NCBI GenBank assembly: GCA_934317205.1
Contig: CAKREL010000030.1
Span: 1-22,698, forward strand
Direction: 5' to 3'
Source of the DNA: an uncultured Eubacterium sp.
GTDB taxonomy: Bacteria; Bacillota; Clostridia; Lachnospirales; Lachnospiraceae
Length of the DNA stretch: 22,698 nt
A program made the translations under genes and the position numbers. Shown here piece after piece: positions 5,936 to 13,037 of this stretch. The notes beneath the pieces are model-generated. The model saw nothing but the letters and a program-made list of their open reading frames with translations, searched no databases and had not been told where the DNA came from. The first letter of the stretch is position 1, and each line of letters opens with the position of its first letter.

Positions 5936-6310
5936 ATGAAATCATTAGAAGAATTGAAAGCAATTCGTGAAAAAATGCAAGGACAAATCGGAATGCGGTC
6001 AGAACATGAAAAAGATACGCGTGTGGTTGTCGGTATGGCTACTTGCGGCATTGCGAGTGGAGCACGACCGGTTTTAAATACGCTTGTAAAAGAAGTAGAA
6101 GACAGAAAGCTGGAGCATGTGATTGTCACCCAGACCGGTTGTATCGGTTTATGCCAGTATGAGCCGATCGTGGAAGTGTATGAGCCGGGAAAAGAAAAAG
6201 TAACTTATGTGAAAGTAAATGAAGAAAAAGCAAAAGAAATTTTGGAACAGCATCTGGTAAGAGGACAGGTGGTGGACAAATATTTACTTCACGTAGCTGA
6301 GAATATGTAA
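5936..6310 (+). CDS. hndB: Hydrogenase subunit B, thioredoxin-like 2Fe-2S ferredoxin
   Basis: A 124-residue subunit of the HndB type, a thioredoxin-like [2Fe-2S] protein accompanying NADP-/NAD-linked [FeFe] hydrogenases. After an N-terminal helix (KSLEELKAIREKMQ) the domain shows VVGMATCGIASGARPVL (Cys37) and QTGCIGLCQYEP (Cys69, Cys73). Only three cysteines are present, where NuoE-like domains have four; as I recall this is usual for HndB and raises the question of the fourth ligand or of cluster loss. AAGGAGG precedes the ATG. It lies 17 bases after the ATPase gene and 16 bases before hndC. Confidence 0.88.
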   Translation: MKSLEELKAIREKMQGQIGMRSEHEKDTRVVVGMATCGIASGARPVLNTLVKEVEDRKLEHVIVTQTGCIGLCQYEPIVEVYEPGKEKVTYVKVNEEKAKEILEQHLVRGQVVDKYLLHVAENM

Positions 6311-6326
6311 TGGGAGGTGTGACTGA

Positions 6327-8117
6327 ATGTATCGTTCACATGTATTAGTCTGTGGAGGAACTGGATGTACTTCTTCCGGAAGCCAGCAGATTATTCAGAC
6401 TTTAAAAGATGAATTAAAGAAAAATAAATTACAAAATGAAGTAGCAGTTGTTAAAACCGGATGTCACGGTCTGTGTGCAGAAGGTCCGGTCATGATTGTT
6501 TATCCGGAGGCAGTTTTTTATTCTAAGGTGCGTCCGGAAGATATAGCAGAGATTGTTTCTGAACATCTGTTAAAAGGTCGTATCGTTGATCGTCTTGTAT
6601 ATCATGAGGCACAGACACCGGAAGGAATCAAATCTTTAAACGAAACAACATTTTATAAAAAACAGCATAGAATCGCATTGCGAAATTGTGGTGTTATCAA
6701 CCCGGAAAGTATTGATGAGTATATTGGAACGGGTGGCTATGAGGCGCTTGGAAAAGTGCTGACAGAGATGACACCGGACGATGTTATCCAGACTATATTA
6801 GACAGTGGATTGAGAGGTCGTGGTGGTGCAGGATTCCCAACAGGGCTGAAATGGAGATTCGCTTCCGGAAACCGTGGAAACGTACAGAAATATGTCTGTT
6901 GTAATGCTGATGAGGGAGATCCTGGTGCGTTTATGGATCGCTCTGTTCTGGAAGGTGATCCGCATGTTGTACTTGAGGCAATGGCGATAGCAGGTTATGC
7001 GATAGGTGCTGATCAGGGTTATATTTATGTACGTGCAGAGTATCCGATTGCTGTAGAGCGTTTGCAAATCGCGATCAACCAGGCAAGGGAATACGGACTG
7101 CTTGGAAAGAATATTTTCGATAGTGGATTTAACTTTGATATTGAACTTCGTCTCGGTGCCGGCGCATTTGTATGTGGTGAAGAGACAGCACTGATGACGT
7201 CTATCGAAGGAAATCGTGGTGAGCCGCGTCCAAGACCGCCATTTCCAGCTGTCAAAGGCTTGTTCCAGAGCCCGACTATTTTAAATAATGTTGAAACATG
7301 GGCGAATATTCCACAGATTATACTTCGTGGACCGAAGTGGTTTTCTTCCATGGGTACAGAAAAATCCAAAGGAACAAAGGTATTTGCACTTGGTGGAAAA
7401 ATCAATAATACAGGATTGGTTGAAATTCCAATGGGAACAACCTTACGTACGGTTATTGAGGATATTGGTGGTGGTATTCCGAATGGAAAGAAATTTAAAG
7501 CAGCCCAGACTGGAGGACCGTCCGGTGGATGTATCCCAGCAGAGCATTTTGATATTCCAATCGACTACGATAACCTGATCAGCATCGGTTCTATGATGGG
7601 ATCCGGAGGACTAATCGTTATGGATGAAGATACCTGTATGGTTGATATTGCGAAATTCTTTTTACAGTTTACGGTAGATGAGTCTTGCGGTAAATGTACT
7701 CCATGTCGTGTCGGAACCAAAAGGCTGCTCGAGTTATTAGAGAAGATTACAGACGGACGGGGAACTTTAGAAGATATCGATAAGATGGAAGAACTCTGTT
7801 ACTACATCAAAGACAATGCACTCTGTGGTTTAGGTCAGACAGCACCGAATCCGGTTCTCTCTACACTTCGTTACTTCCGTGATGAGTACGAAGAACATGT
7901 AGTCAACAAGAGGTGTCCTGCTGGCGTATGTAAAAAACTTATTACATATAAGATTGATCCTGTGAAATGTAAAGGTTGTACATTATGTGCACGTAACTGC
8001 CCGGTTAATGCCATCGAAGGTCAGGTAAAAGTTGCACACAGCATTGACACAAGCAAATGTGTGAAATGTGGAACCTGTATCGATAAGTGTCGTTTTGGCG
8101 CTATTTATAAAGAGTAA
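6327..8117 (+). CDS. hndC: Hydrogenase subunit C: NuoF-like NADH-binding flavoprotein
   Basis: The 596-residue diaphorase subunit that binds FMN and NAD(P)H and passes electrons to the Fe-S chain. Order of domains: N-terminal thioredoxin-like [2Fe-2S] domain (Cys9, Cys14, Cys46, Cys50), NuoF flavin/NADH domain with GLRGRGGAGFPTG (161-173) and CNADEGDPGAF (192-202), SLBB region around 350-430, the NuoF [4Fe-4S] motif ESCGKCTPC with Cys454/457/460 and Cys500, and a C-terminal two-[4Fe-4S] ferredoxin (Cys548/551/554/558 and 578/581/584/588). Length and fusion pattern are those of HndC/HydB. The extra ferredoxin and thioredoxin-like domains distinguish it from complex I NuoF. GGGAGG precedes the ATG. 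It may act as the bifurcation centre with hndD, but bifurcation cannot be proved from sequence. Confidence 0.95.
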   Translation: MYRSHVLVCGGTGCTSSGSQQIIQTLKDELKKNKLQNEVAVVKTGCHGLCAEGPVMIVYPEAVFYSKVRPEDIAEIVSEHLLKGRIVDRLVYHEAQTPEGIKSLNETTFYKKQHRIALRNCGVINPESIDEYIGTGGYEALGKVLTEMTPDDVIQTILDSGLRGRGGAGFPTGLKWRFASGNRGNVQKYVCCNADEGDPGAFMDRSVLEGDPHVVLEAMAIAGYAIGADQGYIYVRAEYPIAVERLQIAINQAREYGLLGKNIFDSGFNFDIELRLGAGAFVCGEETALMTSIEGNRGEPRPRPPFPAVKGLFQSPTILNNVETWANIPQIILRGPKWFSSMGTEKSKGTKVFALGGKINNTGLVEIPMGTTLRTVIEDIGGGIPNGKKFKAAQTGGPSGGCIPAEHFDIPIDYDNLISIGSMMGSGGLIVMDEDTCMVDIAKFFLQFTVDESCGKCTPCRVGTKRLLELLEKITDGRGTLEDIDKMEELCYYIKDNALCGLGQTAPNPVLSTLRYFRDEYEEHVVNKRCPAGVCKKLITYKIDPVKCKGCTLCARNCPVNAIEGQVKVAHSIDTSKCVKCGTCIDKCRFGAIYKE

Positions 8118-8131
8118 CGGAGGAATCAATC

Positions 8132-9877
8132 ATGGAAAATATTACAATTAAAATAAACGGAAGAGAGGTATCCGCACCAAAGGGTTCCACGATTCTGGAA
8201 GCAGCACGCCTTGCACAGATTGAAATCCCAACGTTATGTTACCTCAAGGAGATAAATGAAATCGGTGCCTGTCGTATGTGTGTGGTGGAAGTAAAAGGTG
8301 CCCGCACTCTGGTGACAGCCTGTGTATATCCAATCAATGAGGGAATGGAAGTATGGACTAATACACCGAAGGTCATTGAATCCAGAAGAAAAACGTTACA
8401 GCTTTTATTATCTAACCACGAACGTAAATGTCTGTCTTGTGTTCGCAGCGGAAATTGTGAACTTCAGACTTTGTGTCGTGAATATAAAGTTGATGATGAG
8501 GCTTACTATGATGGTGAGCGTAACGTATATGAGTTAGATACCAGTGCAGCGCATATGGTAAGAGATAACAATAAATGTATCCTTTGCAGAAGATGCAGTG
8601 CTGTCTGTGAAAAGGTACAGGGAGTTGGCGTAATTGGTGCCAATGAGCGTGGATTTAAGACATACATCGGATCTGCTTTTGATATGGAACTGGCAGAAAC
8701 CAGCTGCGTATCGTGTGGACAGTGTATTGCAGTATGTCCGACGGGTGCACTTTATGAGAAAGATAATACCGAAGAAGTATTTGCAGCTATTGCTGATCCG
8801 GACAAATACGTGGTTGTTCAATGTGCGCCAGCTGTTCGTGCAGGACTCGGAGAAGCATTTGGTATGCCAATCGGTACAGATGTAGAAGGAAAGCTGGCAG
8901 CCGCATTGCGCAGACTTGGTTTTGATAAAGTATTTGATACGACTTTCTCAGCAGATCTTACCATTATGGAAGAGGCTAACGAGTTCCTGGATCGTGTGCA
9001 GAATGGAGGTGTTTTACCACTGATCACTTCCTGCTCTCCAGGATGGATCAAATACTGTGAGCACTATTTCCCGGAAATGACAGAAAATCTGTCCTCCTGT
9101 AAATCTCCACAGCAGATGTTTGGTGCCATAGCAAAATCTTACTATGCTGAGAAAATGGGAATCCCGAAGGAAAAAATGGTGGTTGTCAGTGTTATGCCAT
9201 GTACTGCAAAGAAATTTGAGATTGGCAGAGATGATGAGAACGGTGCTGGTGTTCCAGATGTGGATATTGCCATTACAACGAGAGAACTTGGTCGTATGAT
9301 CGAGCGTGCAAGCATCCGATTTACAGATCTTCCAGACGAAGAATTTGATAAGCCGCTTGGTCTTGGAACTGGTGCAGCAGTTATCTTTGGCGCAACTGGT
9401 GGTGTTATGGAAGCAGCACTTCGTACTGCAGTAGAGAAACTGACAGGAGAAGAACTGTCAAAACTTGACTTCAAGGATGTCCGTGGCATTGATGGTATCA
9501 AAGAGGCCACCTACAATGTAGCTGGCATGGATGTCAAAGTTGCAGTTGCTTCTGGTCTGAAAAATGCGAAAGAGCTGCTAAATAAAGTGAAATCTGGCGA
9601 AGCAGAGTATCACTTTATCGAGATTATGGGATGCCCTGGTGGATGTGTTAACGGTGGTGGACAGCCGCAGCAGCCAGGATATGTACGCAATACCGTAGAT
9701 ATCCGTGAAAAACGTGCGGAGGTGCTTTACAATCTGGATAAAAACAATAAAATCCGTAAATCTCATGAAAATCCGGCGATTATTGAATTATATGAAACAT
9801 ACCTTGGTGAGCCAGGAAGTCACAAAGCGCACGAGTTATTACATACTTCTTATGTGAAACGTACGGTAAATAAATAA
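8132..9877 (+). CDS. hndD: [FeFe] hydrogenase catalytic subunit (HndD/HydA type)
   Basis: The 581-residue catalytic subunit that reduces protons to H2 or oxidises H2 at the H-cluster. Domains: NuoG-like [2Fe-2S] domain (Cys36, Cys47, Cys50, Cys64), His-Cys3 [4Fe-4S] site (His96, Cys100, Cys103, Cys109), two [4Fe-4S] clusters (Cys149/152/155/159 and 192/195/198/202), then the H-cluster domain. Its loops are L1 TSCSPGW (Cys301), L2 VMPCTAKKFE (Cys357, Glu363) and L3 EIMGCPGGCVNGGGQP (Cys501, Cys505), followed by the small-subunit-like tail RKSHENPAI...HELLHTSY. L1 has Ser302 where monomeric clostridial enzymes have a second Cys. No extra C-terminal ferredoxin domain is present. Starts 14 bases after hndC with GGAGG upstream. 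Needs HydEFG maturases, which are not in this window. Confidence 0.96.
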   Translation: MENITIKINGREVSAPKGSTILEAARLAQIEIPTLCYLKEINEIGACRMCVVEVKGARTLVTACVYPINEGMEVWTNTPKVIESRRKTLQLLLSNHERKCLSCVRSGNCELQTLCREYKVDDEAYYDGERNVYELDTSAAHMVRDNNKCILCRRCSAVCEKVQGVGVIGANERGFKTYIGSAFDMELAETSCVSCGQCIAVCPTGALYEKDNTEEVFAAIADPDKYVVVQCAPAVRAGLGEAFGMPIGTDVEGKLAAALRRLGFDKVFDTTFSADLTIMEEANEFLDRVQNGGVLPLITSCSPGWIKYCEHYFPEMTENLSSCKSPQQMFGAIAKSYYAEKMGIPKEKMVVVSVMPCTAKKFEIGRDDENGAGVPDVDIAITTRELGRMIERASIRFTDLPDEEFDKPLGLGTGAAVIFGATGGVMEAALRTAVEKLTGEELSKLDFKDVRGIDGIKEATYNVAGMDVKVAVASGLKNAKELLNKVKSGEAEYHFIEIMGCPGGCVNGGGQPQQPGYVRNTVDIREKRAEVLYNLDKNNKIRKSHENPAIIELYETYLGEPGSHKAHELLHTSYVKRTVNK

Positions 9878-9896
9878 TTATATTAGGGAACTTTAG

Positions 9897-9928
9897 AAAG
9901 GAGTCGTTGTTTTAGAACGGCTCCTTTT
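9897..9928 (+). terminator. Terminator after hndD
   Basis: AAAGGAG (9897-9903) pairs with CTCCTTT (9921-9927), extended inward by one T-G wobble and CGTT/AACG, around a seven-base loop. A short T run ends the stem. It separates the Hnd operon from the sensory hydrogenase genes, possibly incompletely, because the T tract is short and I see no convincing promoter in the 119 bases between it and the next gene. Confidence 0.7.
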
Positions 9929-10047
9929 ATGATAAAATAGTAATTATTCAGAAGTAAGTAAATTCGATAGAGTTGTTTTATGTTGGATACTACTCGGGTT
10001 TTGGTGAAAAGATACCGTGAATATTTATTAGGTAAGGAGAAAGGAAC

Positions 10048-11751
10048 ATGAATGTTATTAATTTTCAGGACGCAAATTGTGCACATTGTTATAAATGTCT
10101 GCGAAATTGTGATGTAAAAGCCATTCGGATAAAAAATGGGCAGGCACAGATTGTTACCGATATGTGCATTTATTGTGGTCATTGTATGGAAATATGTCCG
10201 CAGGAGGCAAAGACTTTTGATAGTGATTTGGATTATGTAAAAAATATGCTAAAACGTGGCGAACGAGTAGTAGTTTCGTTGGATCCTTCTTACCGTGGCC
10301 TGTTAGACTATGAAGAGTCTGGTCAGATTGTGGATGCTCTTCTGAAACTTGGTTTTTTCCAGGTGCGTGAGACTGCAGAGGGGGCTGCCATCATCACTCG
10401 TGAATATGTCCGTCTGATGAAGGAAGGTACGATGGATAATATTATTGTCACTAGTTGTCCTGCTATTGTATACTTGGTGGAAAAACATTATCCGATGTTG
10501 ATTCCATATCTGGCTCCAGTTGTTTCACCTATGATTGCCCACGGACGATGGATCAAAGACTGTATGGGTCAACATACGAAAGTTGTATTTATCGGTCCAT
10601 GTGTGGCAAAGAAAATGGAAGCCGAGGCAGATTCAAGAACCCGTGGCTGTGTAGATGCTGTCATAGAGTTTAATGAGCTACAGAAATGGCTTGAGGAAGA
10701 AAGTATAGATTTAAAGCATTGCGAAGCCCGACCATTTGCAAACCAGGATCCTATGGTTAATCAGCTTTATCCGGTTACAAATGGTATCATTCGTGCAGTG
10801 GATGTCTGCGGTGCACCAGGAACTTATAAAAAATTAATGGTTAGCAGTATTAAAAGTTGTCGTGAATTTCTACATAGTATGAAACGAGGTTATATAGATC
10901 ATTGTTTTGTAGAATTAAATCTCTGTGCAGGTGGATGCGTCAATGGACCAGGGGTAGATAAACGTCGTGGATTTCGTTTCAAAGCAACCATGAGTATTGA
11001 AAATAATGCTTTGTTAGCAGCACCTTCTGCTTATATTACATTGCCGAAAGAAGAACTTGAGCGTACATATGTACCACGTCAGGTGGTAGACAAAATGCCA
11101 TCAGAAGCGGAGATTAAAGAAATTTTAAAAACTATTGGAAAGAGCAATAGTGCAACAGAATTTAACTGCGGAGCTTGTGGTTATATGACCTGTCGTGAGA
11201 AAGCGATTGCCATTTATCAAGGAAAGGCAGAGGCAGCTATGTGTCTGATCCGTTCTTACGAAAATGCCCGTTCTCAGGCAAATGTTGTTATGGAAACGAC
11301 ACCTAATCTGATTTTTATTTTTGATAAGGAGATGAGATTAAAAGAATTCAACCGTCGGGCAGAAGAAGTGTTCCATACTTCACGAAGAGAAGCATTAAAT
11401 ATGTATCTATTTGAATTTATAGATACAAAAGATTTTGAGGAAGTATATCATACCCATGAAAATAAATTGCGTGTGAAGAAAAAATGGGAGCAGTACAATA
11501 TGACTGTGCTGGAAACCATTGTATATATTCCAAGTTCTGATCGTGTGTTGGCCATTATTGAGGATGTGTCGGCAGAAGAAAAGCAGGCGGAGCGCGTCTT
11601 GGAGCAAAAATTGAGTACAGTAAAACTTGCACAGTCTGTTATTGAAAAACAGATGACAACTGCACAGGAAATTGCGGGTTTACTGGGTGAGACTACGGCA
11701 GAGACGAAAGCAATTCTGACAAAACTGCGTGATACACTTCTGGAAGGCTAA
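10048..11751 (+). CDS. hydS: Putative H2-sensing [FeFe] hydrogenase with PAS domain (HydS type)
   Basis: A 567-residue protein of the sensory hydrogenase group. Residues 11-50 hold two [4Fe-4S] motifs (Cys11/14/17/21 and 40/43/46/50). The hydrogenase domain shows L1 VTSCPAI (Ser136, Cys137), L2 GPCVAKKME (Cys185, Glu191) and L3 ELNLCAGGCVNGPG (Cys293, Cys297). Next come a four-Cys [4Fe-4S] motif (Cys374/377/382/399), a PAS domain (about 412-508, NVVMETTPNLIFIFD onward) and a C-terminal helix likely to form a coiled coil (509-567). The candidate H-cluster ligands are kept, but the proton-relay Cys is Ser and two Met positions near the distal iron are Gly183 and Asn291. There is no kinase or DNA-binding output domain, so the signal must pass to a partner. 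The SpoIIE phosphatase gene 16 bases downstream is the obvious candidate. Confidence 0.9.
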   Translation: MNVINFQDANCAHCYKCLRNCDVKAIRIKNGQAQIVTDMCIYCGHCMEICPQEAKTFDSDLDYVKNMLKRGERVVVSLDPSYRGLLDYEESGQIVDALLKLGFFQVRETAEGAAIITREYVRLMKEGTMDNIIVTSCPAIVYLVEKHYPMLIPYLAPVVSPMIAHGRWIKDCMGQHTKVVFIGPCVAKKMEAEADSRTRGCVDAVIEFNELQKWLEEESIDLKHCEARPFANQDPMVNQLYPVTNGIIRAVDVCGAPGTYKKLMVSSIKSCREFLHSMKRGYIDHCFVELNLCAGGCVNGPGVDKRRGFRFKATMSIENNALLAAPSAYITLPKEELERTYVPRQVVDKMPSEAEIKEILKTIGKSNSATEFNCGACGYMTCREKAIAIYQGKAEAAMCLIRSYENARSQANVVMETTPNLIFIFDKEMRLKEFNRRAEEVFHTSRREALNMYLFEFIDTKDFEEVYHTHENKLRVKKKWEQYNMTVLETIVYIPSSDRVLAIIEDVSAEEKQAERVLEQKLSTVKLAQSVIEKQMTTAQEIAGLLGETTAETKAILTKLRDTLLEG

Positions 11752-11767
11752 GGAAAGAGGTTAGGAT

Positions 11768-12943
11768 ATGAAACAGATTGCAATTGATATGGCGTACAAA
11801 AGCCTGAACCATTATGGGGAAGAACTTTGTGGCGATAAAGTGGAAATTGTAGACAAAGAAGATTCCAGAATTTTAATTCTGGCTGATGGCATGGGAAGTG
11901 GCATCCGGGCAAATATTTTGGCTACGCTAACATCGAAAATTATTGCTACAATGATGTATAATGATATGAGTATTGATGAAGTAGTTGCAACCATTGCAAA
12001 GACATTGCCATTATCTTCTGTCAATGGGGTGGCTTATTCGACCTTTAGTATCATTCAGGTATATCATACAGGAGAAATATATGTGGCAGAATATGATAAC
12101 CCGGAGTGTATTCTGATTCGACAGGGAAAAATCAAGGCATTACCTTTTGCTTACCGAAAAATTGAAGGAAAAAAAATACGGGAATGTCGTTTCCAGACAC
12201 TGCCAGGGGATGCATTGGCCATCATGAGTGACGGTTGTCTGTATTGTGGTACCGGAAATATTATGAATTACCGTTGGGACTGGAATGCACTGGCAAATTG
12301 CTGTGAATCTTGTGTGGGAAAAACGCGGACAGCAGCACAATTAGCAGATATGTTAAATCGCACTTGTGAGGACTTATACGGTGGAATGTGTAGTGATGAT
12401 ACCACTATTGCAGTTGCCAGGATTACAGAGGAAGAAATAATCAATATTTTAACAGGACCACCGTCGGATAAAAAAGATGATACGCGTATGGTGCAGGATT
12501 TTATGAAACAGGAAGGAATCAAAATCGTGTCTGGTGGTATTACAAGTCAGATTGTAGCAAGAGAACTTGGCACTCGCTTAATCACTTCTGTCGGTGTGCT
12601 TGATCCTGAAATCCCACCAACAGCAAAAATTGATGGGATTGATTTAGTGACAGAAGGTGTACTTACTTTAAATAAAGCCGTTGAGCTTTTGGAAAGATAT
12701 CAGCAGGATGATGTATCAGAAGATTTTTTTGAGGAACTGAGTCGAGATAACGGTGCCACCCGTCTGGCTTGCTATCTGATGGAAAATTGCACCACAGTAA
12801 ATCTGTTTATAGGAAAAGCAATTAACAAAGACTATACAACGAAGGAACTACCATTTGAGATTTCTGTGCGCCAGAACCTGATGAAACGAATGCAGGCAGT
12901 GCTGACAGCAATGCATCGGACAGTACATGTGTATTACTATTGA
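11768..12943 (+). CDS. SpoIIE-family PP2C protein phosphatase
   Basis: A 391-residue cytosolic Ser/Thr phosphatase of the SpoIIE/RsbU type. The N-terminal two thirds carry the PP2C metal-binding motifs: ILADGMGSG (Asp40), GDALAIMSDGC (Asp155) and CSDDTTIAVARI (Asp210, Asp211). There is no transmembrane or sensor domain, unlike sporulation SpoIIE (much longer). Residues about 240-391 form an additional C-terminal segment (VSGGITSQIVAREL, VLTLNKAVELLERY) that I do not recognise. It follows the HydS-type gene by 16 bases and is presumably co-transcribed, so its activity is probably set by that sensor. The expected substrate is a serine-phosphorylated protein, possibly phosphorylated by the RsbT-like protein encoded at 3813-4241. 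Pairing is inference. Confidence 0.9.
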   Translation: MKQIAIDMAYKSLNHYGEELCGDKVEIVDKEDSRILILADGMGSGIRANILATLTSKIIATMMYNDMSIDEVVATIAKTLPLSSVNGVAYSTFSIIQVYHTGEIYVAEYDNPECILIRQGKIKALPFAYRKIEGKKIRECRFQTLPGDALAIMSDGCLYCGTGNIMNYRWDWNALANCCESCVGKTRTAAQLADMLNRTCEDLYGGMCSDDTTIAVARITEEEIINILTGPPSDKKDDTRMVQDFMKQEGIKIVSGGITSQIVARELGTRLITSVGVLDPEIPPTAKIDGIDLVTEGVLTLNKAVELLERYQQDDVSEDFFEELSRDNGATRLACYLMENCTTVNLFIGKAINKDYTTKELPFEISVRQNLMKRMQAVLTAMHRTVHVYYY

Positions 12944-12969
12944 AAAAAGAAAGCAAGGTGTGTTATACT
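12940..12969 (+). promoter_or_regulatory. Promoter of the miaB operon
   Basis: TTGAAA (12940-12945) and TATACT (12964-12969), 18 bases apart, with TGT directly before the -10 making an extended -10. The -35 overlaps the stop codon of the SpoIIE-type gene. Transcription should begin near 12976, just before the long palindrome. Confidence 0.65.
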
Positions 12970-12980
12970 TATTCAGTTCA

Positions 12981-13008
12981 TAACCACGGAACAAATGTTC
13001 CGTGGTTA
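12981..13008. promoter_or_regulatory. Perfect 28-base palindrome with LexA-box-like core
   Basis: Arms TAACCACGGAAC (12981-12992) and GTTCCGTGGTTA (12997-13008) are exact complements around AAAT. No T run follows on either strand, so it is not a normal terminator. The centre, GGAACAAATGTTCC (12986-12999), matches the Gram-positive LexA/DinR pattern CGAACRNRYGTTYC at 13 of 14 positions. It lies immediately after the predicted transcription start, a classic repressor position, and ruvAB lie downstream. It could instead act as a 5' RNA hairpin. Confidence 0.5.
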
Positions 13009-13037
13009 AAAATAAGCAAAAAGATAAGGATAAACAT

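Noticed and set aside
12981..13008. Terminator of the SpoIIE-type gene
   Set aside because: The hairpin is strong, but an A-rich tract follows on the plus strand and no T run on either strand.
13002..13037. GTG start of miaB
   Set aside because: It lies inside the palindrome arm with no ribosome site, and the added residues are Lys-rich and not family-like.
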